A stretch of 64,000 bases of DNA from Saprospiraceae bacterium UBA7328 (GTDB taxonomy: Bacteria; Bacteroidota; Bacteroidia; Chitinophagales; Saprospiraceae). The translations under genes and the position numbers were made by a program. The stretch spans positions 75,361-139,360 of the forward strand of contig DKPS01000195.1 of the NCBI GenBank assembly GCA_002471345.1. Reading direction: 5' to 3'. Shown piece by piece: positions 35,760 to 43,360 of this stretch (positions within the stretch are counted from its first letter, which is position 1; the number at the start of each line of letters is the position of its first letter). The notes under the pieces are model-generated. The model ran no database searches. It was not told the DNA's origin and saw only the letters and a list, made by a program, of their open reading frames with translations.

Positions 35760-36067
35760 ACATTAAACATATAAATATGGATCCACCTTGCTCGTTTAGT
35801 CGTAGGGATGGCGTATTCTCTGCGACTTATCAGACTTTGGAAAAGAGCATTAGTCGTTGATAATAAAAAAGACGTAGTGTTTTACTAATGTGGTCATAAC
35901 ACATCAAGTATCGCTAACAACCATAAAGTTGACATTTAAAATATCGGCACTTCATTCTTACCCTCCTCATCCAAGCCGGCTTAGAATGAAGTTGTTTCTT
36001 TTCCTAATCAAAGAGATTTGCTCAGAAAATTGTCCATGGAGTTTAGAATCAACTCCATGGTTTTTTT
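35760..36067 (+). ncRNA. Candidate structured non-coding RNA
   Basis: A forward transcript of about 308 bases is implied by a promoter-like pair at 35723-35753 and a strong terminator at 36034-36067. Inside are a 9-bp hairpin (35800-35808 with 35817-35825, two G-U pairs), a 9-bp inverted repeat CTTCATTCT/AGAATGAAG (35950-35958 with 35983-35991) and the terminator stem. I recognise none of the usual RNAs (no tmRNA, RNase P or SRP signature). A 27-codon ORF (35777-35860, starting MDPPCSFSRRDGVF) could alternatively be a small peptide. Confidence is limited because no comparison was possible. Confidence 0.35.
36034..36067 (+). terminator. Strong Rho-independent terminator
   Basis: Perfect 10-bp stem CCATGGAGTT (36034-36043) / AACTCCATGG (36051-36060), 7-base loop, then seven T. 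It is oriented forward; the reverse side lacks a T-run, so it does not serve the ABC/M1 gene that ends at 36087. Confidence 0.85.
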
Positions 36068-36086
36068 CTAATTGATAGCTTTGCTC

Positions 36087-39000
36087 TTATTCTTCACCTT
36101 CTTCCACTTTCCTTCTGTTATCATTACTATCTCTATCTATTAGTTTATTATATGGATCTATGCCCACCTCCCTTGGTTCCTCATTCACTGTAATTGTGAA
36201 TTTATTTTCTATCTGAATAATCTTATGTTTTTGTAGATAGAGTTCTTTCTCAATTTCTTCGCCTTCTTCGTTTTCAGTTAACCCAAATATTCCAACATCT
36301 ACAAAATCGATGAGTGGGTAGGATCTTATAGGACGTTTCTTTCCTTCTATTTCTAAGATTGTAGTTACACTGTCTTGGTTATAGAATTGTTGCCTTCCTT
36401 TCTCATCAGTTCTATACTTTGTTACATGTGCTGTGATATCCACAGTATAAGTCCCATCATCATTTATAGTATAATCAGCTTCAGTGACTCTAATATCATA
36501 GAGTGTAATGTTCTCAAACATATCTTCAATAACATATTGCAGACTATCTGGTGTCCCAGCTTTAAGTAATGACAAAAGTTCTAATGACGTGGTATAAGGA
36601 GCTTCTTGGTATTTTACGCTATCTATAAAGCTGCTAAGAATACCATTTAATTTGTCTTCCCCTATATAATCCGATAATGCATAAAATACCATAGATCCCT
36701 TTCTGTAATGGATATAAGGTTGATTCTCTACATAGAGTAATGGTTGTTCTTTTTTGCGTTCTGCACTTCTCATTAGGAGATAACGGTCTAATTGAAACTT
36801 AAGAAATTTGCGCATTTTATCTTTTCCATACCGCTTTTCCAATACTTTAAGAGAAGAGTATTCTGACAGACTTTCTATGAGCATAGTTGCTCCTTGAGTG
36901 CCAGCACCTATAACCTGATGTCCCCACCACTGATGTGCTAATTCATGTGCAGTAATGGCATAAGTGTAATCAACACCACCTTCTTTCCCATCTTCAGGTT
37001 TAGCCACGAATCCTACATTTTCTGAGAAAGGAACAGTATTAGCAAATGATTGCGCAAATCCTACTCTTGGCACTTCTAAAATCCTCATTTGATCATGCTG
37101 ATATGGGCCAAATTCTCTTGTAAAATAATCCAATCCATCCTTGAGGGCAAGCATCATTCTATCCAAATTGTAATAATGATCTTCATGATAATAAATAGAC
37201 AATTCTACATCATTCCAAGTTTCTTTTTTTACACTATATCGAGCACTGCATATGTTGTAAAAATTGACCATCGGCCGCTTCATCTTATAATGGAAGTATT
37301 TTCGATCGTTTTCACTCCATTCTCGGACTAGGTTTCCAGGAGCCATAGCTATTTGGTCCGCAGCAGTTCCAATTTTCACTTCGAACCCTATCCAATCTGC
37401 TCCATTGCCTAATGCATGATTTAAAGTTGCAATGGTATCTGTAGGAGGAGGCATCCGTTCTTTATCCTCAAGACCATATTTTTCTCTGGTCTTTTTATCA
37501 GTTAATTCTGATCCTACTTGATATCCTATAGAAGGAAATTGAGAATTATTGAAAAAGGTTCCATTCTCTCTTACAGGTGCATATCTGTGAAAAATATGAT
37601 TCTTCTTATTCTTTAAAGTAAAGTCCATCTTCATTGAGTCACCAGGAGAAAGAGGTTCTTCCAAAACAAAAAGCATAATATCTTTTAAGCTATCGAATTT
37701 CACTAGAGTAGATGCTCTGTCAAATGAAATCTGCGGCTTTATATTACCATAAGTTATAAAGACGGTGTCTATTATTTCAGCGTTCTTATTGCTCATAAGA
37801 TAAGTTCCACTAGCTTCTAGGTTTCGCTGTTTTGGATACAGTTCTACATTGAGCTTTATGTCTAATATCCTAGGCTGAGCTTTGTGTTCAAAGTGCTTAT
37901 AACTTTTTTCATAATCAGCTAAAATGAGTTCATTTTCTTTAGAAGATGTAAAGTTATCAATGACATTTTCATGATGGTAGATACAATATCCCATGCTTAG
38001 AAAAAGAACCAATACAAGGCTCGATACCAATCCGCTTCTTAATGTAAAATTCTTTTTAAGCCTTCTCCACCAGTCCTTGATAGAAGGGGCAGTTCCTCTT
38101 CGCCAAGCTATCCATCCTAAGGAGGCAAAGAATATACCTCCGAGTAACCAATAAACCCTGTAGAAATAGAAGGCTTTGAGATACCATCCATAGCTTGATA
38201 TGTCAGAGTAGGTGGTGCTTTGACCATTGTTATATGTAAATACGTCTTGTTCAATTCCAAATTTATCGGCAAATCCAATTCCGATAAAAAGGACAAGGCA
38301 TGACACTAAGCCAACATAAAAATTCGGAATCAAAGTATATATCAAGATACCCATAAGTGTCCATGGCATAAGCTGTAACCATCGGATCGTATATAGGTCT
38401 CTGAAATACACGTCAAACTCAAAATTATAATAGCCATTATAGACTTGATATATAATTCCAGCAAGAATAGGTAGAAGGAAAAGAACAGCTTGCATTAAGC
38501 TAATACTGATAAACTTAGAAAGCACAAACGACCAATCAAAGGTGGCTGTGACATCTTCTAGTTGATATATGTTTTCATTCTTCTTACGATGAATGATCAT
38601 TCCTGTATATACTAAAGTCAGCAAGAATATAAAGATGTAAAAAGTCCTTCCAGCCCGAGTAATCATCTCTTTAGTAGTTGGGAGAGTAGGAGTCTCAAAC
38701 ATTATCCCACTAACTAAAAACATGATTAGAATAAATAATAAGCCTAAGATGCTTATCACTATGAAGGGGCCGCCTTTGAGAATGTATCTCAGATCAATTT
38801 TTGAGAGTTGCCAAGCAGATTTGATGTTTTGCATGAAGCCATAACTTCTTTGTACTTCAGGAACATCAATCTTCTGTACACTGGCTATTTGATACCCTAC
38901 AGAAGCTAATGGCTCTTTTCTACGTCCAAATAATTTCCAGCCTTTAGGAATGACCTTAAAATCAAAAGATATGTATGACCAAAAAAGAATGAGCAGACCT

Positions 39001-39758
39001 ATTACTGTCCAAAGCAACCTATTCCATATTATAAGTCCGGTGAATGGAATAGCATTGTTATTTTGTTCGTCTATGGTCCAGTATTTTGTATGTTGGATAT
39101 TAGCTGTGATACCAAATGGATCAGCCATTGCTGCTATGGTCTCATAGTCATTGTTTTGTAAGGCAGAATCAGCTATACCTTGGAAGACATATATTGCTAT
39201 CATCACTACGAATCCAGCTACCACACTTCTGCTATAAGTAACTACTGCAAAAATAATAGAACCGAAAAGTACAATCCCTGGAAATATGTAAATCAAGAAA
39301 GTATCGATATAGGGCTTAAGGGTATGTGGGCCAATCATTTCAGCATTCACTCCAGGTATCATCGTGCCTGCATAAGCTCCTATAAAAACGAACATTGTGA
39401 GTACTAAACTGACACAAACAGAGCTCAAAAACTTACCCCAGAAATAGGAGGACTTATCAAAAGGGAAGGAGTACATAACCTTATGTACATTGTGCTTAAA
39501 GTCTTTATGGATAGCAGCTCCAATAATTACTGGGAATAGTAAAAAGAGATAAACACCTAAGCCCAGAATAACTTGTAAAAGGCCATTGGGTGAATTCACA
39601 TATTTTAAAGAAGAAACTGTAGATGTAGACCCATCAAAAGCCCCTGCAGCTGCACCCATGAAAAGCATGGTGAGTCCTAATGTAATGACAGCATATATAT
39701 AAAAGGCAGGTTTATTAAACCATGAATTAAATTCGAATAAGAATATTTTTTTGAACAT
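36087..39758 (-). CDS. ABC-2 type permease fused to M1 family aminopeptidase
   Basis: A 1223-residue fusion. The first ~600 residues hold about a dozen hydrophobic helices in two groups, the plan of an ABC-2 exporter permease duplicated in one chain. From about 640 on the protein is soluble and matches M1 gluzincin aminopeptidases: HELAH at 938-942 gives two zinc His and the catalytic Glu, and a Glu about 20 residues later (LIESLSEYSS) is the third ligand. The usual GAMEN exopeptidase motif is replaced by a segment near NTVPFSENVGF. The ATPase partner gene lies 68 bases upstream on the same strand. Known in Bacteroidota and some others as 'ABC transporter permease/M1 aminopeptidase'; substrate unknown. 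Peptide processing coupled to transport is inference. Confidence 0.92.
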   Translation of the reverse strand: MFKKIFLFEFNSWFNKPAFYIYAVITLGLTMLFMGAAAGAFDGSTSTVSSLKYVNSPNGLLQVILGLGVYLFLLFPVIIGAAIHKDFKHNVHKVMYSFPFDKSSYFWGKFLSSVCVSLVLTMFVFIGAYAGTMIPGVNAEMIGPHTLKPYIDTFLIYIFPGIVLFGSIIFAVVTYSRSVVAGFVVMIAIYVFQGIADSALQNNDYETIAAMADPFGITANIQHTKYWTIDEQNNNAIPFTGLIIWNRLLWTVIGLLILFWSYISFDFKVIPKGWKLFGRRKEPLASVGYQIASVQKIDVPEVQRSYGFMQNIKSAWQLSKIDLRYILKGGPFIVISILGLLFILIMFLVSGIMFETPTLPTTKEMITRAGRTFYIFIFLLTLVYTGMIIHRKKNENIYQLEDVTATFDWSFVLSKFISISLMQAVLFLLPILAGIIYQVYNGYYNFEFDVYFRDLYTIRWLQLMPWTLMGILIYTLIPNFYVGLVSCLVLFIGIGFADKFGIEQDVFTYNNGQSTTYSDISSYGWYLKAFYFYRVYWLLGGIFFASLGWIAWRRGTAPSIKDWWRRLKKNFTLRSGLVSSLVLVLFLSMGYCIYHHENVIDNFTSSKENELILADYEKSYKHFEHKAQPRILDIKLNVELYPKQRNLEASGTYLMSNKNAEIIDTVFITYGNIKPQISFDRASTLVKFDSLKDIMLFVLEEPLSPGDSMKMDFTLKNKKNHIFHRYAPVRENGTFFNNSQFPSIGYQVGSELTDKKTREKYGLEDKERMPPPTDTIATLNHALGNGADWIGFEVKIGTAADQIAMAPGNLVREWSENDRKYFHYKMKRPMVNFYNICSARYSVKKETWNDVELSIYYHEDHYYNLDRMMLALKDGLDYFTREFGPYQHDQMRILEVPRVGFAQSFANTVPFSENVGFVAKPEDGKEGGVDYTYAITAHELAHQWWGHQVIGAGTQGATMLIESLSEYSSLKVLEKRYGKDKMRKFLKFQLDRYLLMRSAERKKEQPLLYVENQPYIHYRKGSMVFYALSDYIGEDKLNGILSSFIDSVKYQEAPYTTSLELLSLLKAGTPDSLQYVIEDMFENITLYDIRVTEADYTINDDGTYTVDITAHVTKYRTDEKGRQQFYNQDSVTTILEIEGKKRPIRSYPLIDFVDVGIFGLTENEEGEEIEKELYLQKHKIIQIENKFTITVNEEPREVGIDPYNKLIDRDSNDNRRKVEEGEE

Positions 39759-39826
39759 GTGATTTCGTGCTTATTAGGAGAATTGAGTTAAGAAATTGAG
39801 TAGGATATTATCACTCAATGGATCAA

Positions 39827-40714
39827 TTAGTCTTCTACTACTGCTCCCTGTGAGTTGAGGTGGTAAAAGTACACGTCTTCTAAATTTGGTTCTGTTTTAG
39901 TAAATCCTTGACCAGGACTACTTTCACTATATACTCTGACATTCATACTATTGTCAGGATTATAATTACTAGATATAACGTTATACTCAATTTGAGCATC
40001 TTCTATTTTACCTTCTATTCTCTTAGTATATATTTTCCCTTCCAATTCAGCAGATGCATCATTAGGAGATTGGCGCAGAAGAATACTGCCTTGATACATG
40101 ATTGCCATATCAGTGCAGAGTTCTTTCACATCTTCTACTATATGCGTAGAAAAAATAACGATGTGTCCTTGACTTATTTCTCTAAGAATATTTAAGAACC
40201 TCTTTCTTTCAGCAGGATCAAGGCCTGCAGTGGGTTCATCTACAATAATCAATTCTGGGTCATTTAATAGCATTTGAGCTATTCCAAACCTTTGTTTCAT
40301 TCCTCCAGAATATCCAGATACATGACGCCTTTTCACATCACTGAGGTTAGTGATTTCCAGTACATAATCAACTATCTTATTTCTATCTTTTTTGGAAGAG
40401 ATTCCTTTCAAACTAGCAAAATAGTGGAGTAATTCTGTAGCGGATACTCCAGGATACACACCAAACTCTTGAGGTAGATAACCCAGAACTTTCCTGAGAG
40501 CATGATTATCATTAAGTACATCGATATCATCGAGATGAATACTGCCAGAATCAGGGTCTTGAAGGGTAGCCACCGTGCGCATCATTGTGGATTTCCCAGC
40601 ACCATTTGGTCCTAGTAGACCAAACATTCCTGTGGTTATTTCCAAATTGATATTATTAAGCGCTTTGACCCCATTCTTATAGGTCTTATTAAGGTTTGAA
40701 ATAGATAACAACAT
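39827..40714 (-). CDS. ABC transporter ATP-binding protein
   Basis: A 295-residue ATPase. Walker A is GPNGAGKST (about 35-43), the Q-loop LPQEFGVYPG, the signature YSGGMKQR, and Walker B LIIVDEPTAGLDP, followed by the FSTHIVEDV switch His. The C-terminal ~70 residues are a poorly conserved accessory region (GKIYTKRIEG..., NLEDVYFYHL) typical of ABC-2 export ATPases. It is the first gene of a two-gene operon with the permease/M1 fusion and supplies energy for that exporter. Confidence 0.95.
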   Translation of the reverse strand: MLLSISNLNKTYKNGVKALNNINLEITTGMFGLLGPNGAGKSTMMRTVATLQDPDSGSIHLDDIDVLNDNHALRKVLGYLPQEFGVYPGVSATELLHYFASLKGISSKKDRNKIVDYVLEITNLSDVKRRHVSGYSGGMKQRFGIAQMLLNDPELIIVDEPTAGLDPAERKRFLNILREISQGHIVIFSTHIVEDVKELCTDMAIMYQGSILLRQSPNDASAELEGKIYTKRIEGKIEDAQIEYNVISSNYNPDNSMNVRVYSESSPGQGFTKTEPNLEDVYFYHLNSQGAVVED

Positions 40715-40888
40715 ATGAAAAGGATTTTTACAATTATGACCCGCTCAATGTACGGATTCTGATAGAAAAGGATGTGAGCTATAGATTTACCTCATAAGAT
40801 CATCGACCAATCTACTTAAAGAGTAAAGAATAGTTTGAAAAAACAATAATTACAAGCACCAAGATCCTTGGCAAAATTGATTAGCGGT

Positions 40889-41536
40889 TTAAGTCATCTC
40901 TGCTATCACATCTATTCTGCTACTTACTTTTTGACCCATTTCCACATTGACTTTAGCACCTTTTGGAAGATAAACATCCACCCTTGACCCAAACTTGATA
41001 AACCCTACTTCCCCTCCCTGGGAGACTATGTCCCCAGTATTTACATAGTTTACTATTCTTCGAGCCATAGCACCCGCAATCTGTCTTATAAGTACTTCAG
41101 ACTTGCCACTTTTATAGACAGTAGTATGCCTTTCATTTTCTGTGCTGGACTTTGGATGCCATGCTACAAGATATTTGCCAGGATGATACTTTTCATAGGC
41201 TATTTTGCCACCAATGGGATGATGATTGCTATGTACATTTAGAGGAGACATAAAGATAGAAATCATGAGCCTCTCATCCTTGAAATATTCATTTTCCTTA
41301 GTGTCTTCGATCACTACCACCTTTCCATCCGCAGGAGCATAAATCTTCTGGTCATCCAGAACGGGAACTTCTCTTTTTGGATTTCTAAAAAACCATAAAA
41401 CAAGTAATTCTATCACAAAAAAGATCGCAAATATTAATGCCAATACAAAGCTAGATCGGATTACTGCGAGTACAAATAATAAAGTAGTGATCGCACTGAC
41501 CATTAATATGGTAAAAAGACCTTCTCGATGTATCAT
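40889..41536 (-). CDS. psd: Phosphatidylserine decarboxylase proenzyme
   Basis: Makes phosphatidylethanolamine from phosphatidylserine at the inner membrane. The 215-residue form is the short Psd type of Bacteroidota and archaea. Two hydrophobic helices (about 8-26 and 29-50) precede the catalytic part with YAPADGKVVVIED (about 66-78), the conserved MSPLNVHSNHHP (96-107) and the self-cleavage site at Gly183-Ser184 in FGSR, where the pyruvoyl group forms. The start ATG overlaps the cdsA stop in an ATGA, indicating translational coupling. CdsA makes the CDP-diacylglycerol used one step earlier; PS synthase is not in the window. Confidence 0.96.
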   Translation of the reverse strand: MIHREGLFTILMVSAITTLLFVLAVIRSSFVLALIFAIFFVIELLVLWFFRNPKREVPVLDDQKIYAPADGKVVVIEDTKENEYFKDERLMISIFMSPLNVHSNHHPIGGKIAYEKYHPGKYLVAWHPKSSTENERHTTVYKSGKSEVLIRQIAGAMARRIVNYVNTGDIVSQGGEVGFIKFGSRVDVYLPKGAKVNVEMGQKVSSRIDVIAEMT

Positions 41537-42345
41537 AGAGCAAATATCACAATTAATGTAGTATAAAATGGAAGTGCAAATATGAAACTATCTAGGCGAT
41601 CTAAAAAACCTCCATGGCCAGGAATAATGTTGCTGCTATCTTTTATCTCAAAGTGTCTTTTAAACGATGATTCTATTAAATCTCCAATAACAGATATCAT
41701 ACAAATGAAGGCACCTGCAATGATCCAAAACCCTAGTGTGTGCAACCCAGAATAATAGTGAATAGCAATAGCTGTAAGAATCCCAGCAATCAAACCTCCA
41801 TAAAATCCTTCCCATGTTTTATTGGGGGACACGATTTCGAAGAGTTTTCTTTTACCAAAAGCTTTACCAGCAAAATAGGCACCAACATCACATAGCCAAA
41901 CAATAAAAAACAAGTACAGCAATTGCATAGAAAAATCGTCAACCCATCGGCAACCAAGTATACCTATTACAATAGGTAAAGTGATATATAAGATCATATG
42001 AAACCATTGTGGCTCATTCTTTATAAGAGTGGTCTTTTTGATGAATAGAGAATAGACATTAGCTAATCCATATGTAATAGATATGACAAGTAAAGGGTAG
42101 ATATCAGGTAGCTGGTCTAGTAAAAACCATACACCAATACCTAAGGGTATGTTGATAATATTCATGAAAATACGGTATCCATTAGTTCTGTTGGCTTGAG
42201 TGATTTTGTTGAATTCAAATGTCATAAATAGACCAAAAACAACCAGCAGAATGATGGCAGTGAGTTTACCATAGTATAGCATCCCAAAAATGAATCCTGC
42301 ATAAAGTAGTCCGAAGATTATTCTAAGCTGTAAGTTCTTGCTCAT
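41533..42345 (-). CDS. cdsA: Phosphatidate cytidylyltransferase (CDP-diacylglycerol synthase)
   Basis: Converts phosphatidate and CTP to CDP-diacylglycerol, the common phospholipid precursor. 270 residues with about eight membrane helices. The CDS signature is complete near the C-terminus: S-x-x-KRHFEIKDSSNIIPGHGGFLDRLD, with the Asp residues of the metal site. VCDVGAYFAGKAFGKRKLFEIVSPNKTWEG in the middle is also typical. Overlaps the CPBP gene by 23 bases and the psd gene by 4, so the three form one tight operon. Confidence 0.96.
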   Translation of the reverse strand: MSKNLQLRIIFGLLYAGFIFGMLYYGKLTAIILLVVFGLFMTFEFNKITQANRTNGYRIFMNIINIPLGIGVWFLLDQLPDIYPLLVISITYGLANVYSLFIKKTTLIKNEPQWFHMILYITLPIVIGILGCRWVDDFSMQLLYLFFIVWLCDVGAYFAGKAFGKRKLFEIVSPNKTWEGFYGGLIAGILTAIAIHYYSGLHTLGFWIIAGAFICMISVIGDLIESSFKRHFEIKDSSNIIPGHGGFLDRLDSFIFALPFYTTLIVIFAL

Positions 42346-43225
42346 ATGTGGATGCTGATGCTTTCTTTTTCAAATAAATAATGATGGCCAAGGTAGCAAA
42401 AATGGATAGTATCAGTCCATATATAGGTAATTGTGGAGGATTGTTCAAGTCCAGCTCTGATATCATATCTTGATTCCCATACAAAGCTACCACTTGAAAA
42501 GAATTGTTGATAAAATGCAGAAGGACCGGTACCCAAAAGCTTTTTGTATAATGATAAGAATAGCCTAGGACTAGTCCTAGCATCATAAAAGGCAGAAGTC
42601 GCTCCAACTGTAAATGATTAAGACTGAATAAAAAAGAGGCGATGAAGATACCAATGTGTTCATTGCCAGTATGTTTAATAAACTTGTTTTGGACTATACC
42701 TCTATATAGTAATTCTTCACCAATAGCAGGAGTAATACCTACTAAGAAGATGGACATCAGTAATTCGGAGATTCCATCCATTTGGAGAATTCCTTTAAGC
42801 AATGCCTCTGTATGTTCTGATGAATTAACAGCCCAATCAGGAAGTGGTAGGAGCATATTCCATTCACTTAGTTTTATTACAATAGGGTAGGCTACTATGA
42901 GTAATATTAGGCACATCCACAAAAGTCCATTCTGTGGAATAACATTGCTTTTGAGAAACTTAGAGTAAGTGGATCTATGAAATAAGTAGAGAAAAAGTAA
43001 ACTGGAAAGGGTAAAAGAAATAATGTGCCCTATGGCTGTAGCAAGTCGTATCCATTGTCTCTGGTTAGACCCTTCTAGATTTTCTAACATCTCTGGCCCT
43101 ACAGTCATCCCTCCCATCTTCAATAATAGAAAAGTGAGGCCTTGACCTAAAAGAGTAAAAAGGACTACCAGAAAAAGCAAGGTGCCCAATTGTGATAGTA
43201 CACTCTGTTGGTTGTTAGAATTCAT
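42323..43225 (-). CDS. CPBP family intramembrane metalloprotease (Abi/CAAX type)
   Basis: A 300-residue membrane protein with about eight helices. The CPBP motifs are present: EELLYRG (two Glu and Arg, motif 1), FSLNHLQLERLLPF (motif 2, His) and VPVLLHFINN (motif 3, His and Asn). These form an intramembrane glutamic-type protease site as in eukaryotic Rce1. Bacterial members vary from immunity proteins to unknown roles. As first gene of the CPBP-cdsA-psd operon, overlapping cdsA by 23 bases, it may work in envelope maintenance (inference). Confidence 0.92.
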   Translation of the reverse strand: MNSNNQQSVLSQLGTLLFLVVLFTLLGQGLTFLLLKMGGMTVGPEMLENLEGSNQRQWIRLATAIGHIISFTLSSLLFLYLFHRSTYSKFLKSNVIPQNGLLWMCLILLIVAYPIVIKLSEWNMLLPLPDWAVNSSEHTEALLKGILQMDGISELLMSIFLVGITPAIGEELLYRGIVQNKFIKHTGNEHIGIFIASFLFSLNHLQLERLLPFMMLGLVLGYSYHYTKSFWVPVLLHFINNSFQVVALYGNQDMISELDLNNPPQLPIYGLILSIFATLAIIIYLKKKASASTYEQELTA

Positions 43226-43301
43226 GGGTCAAATATACATTGGGCAACGAGCATAAAGCCCATTGTTTTCGATTAAAGACTAAAATCTATTCCGAGTGTA
43301 T

Positions 43302-43335
43302 AAAAGAAGAGCCCAACCATAGGCAAGTTGAGCTC
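43302..43335 (-). terminator. Terminator after the T9SS metalloprotease-like gene
   Basis: On the reverse strand GAGCTCAAC pairs with GTTGGGCTC (one U-G) around a 9-base loop (43309-43335 on the forward strand), then TTCTTTT. It is 25 bases past the stop at 43361 and separates that gene from the CPBP operon. Confidence 0.65.
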
Positions 43336-43360
43336 TTTATACTTCATTCTGATAAATCTA

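Larger units (their letters stand above)
35574..36086. other. Long intergenic region containing a candidate ncRNA
   Basis: 513 bases between fumC and the reverse-strand ABC/M1 gene. No convincing protein gene. It has promoter-like elements, hairpins and a strong forward terminator more than 460 bases away from fumC (see the entries at 35723-36067). Confidence 0.6.

Noticed and set aside
35890..36075. 61-codon forward frame with a GTG start
   Set aside because: It runs through the perfect terminator hairpin and has no motif; the region is better explained as non-coding RNA.
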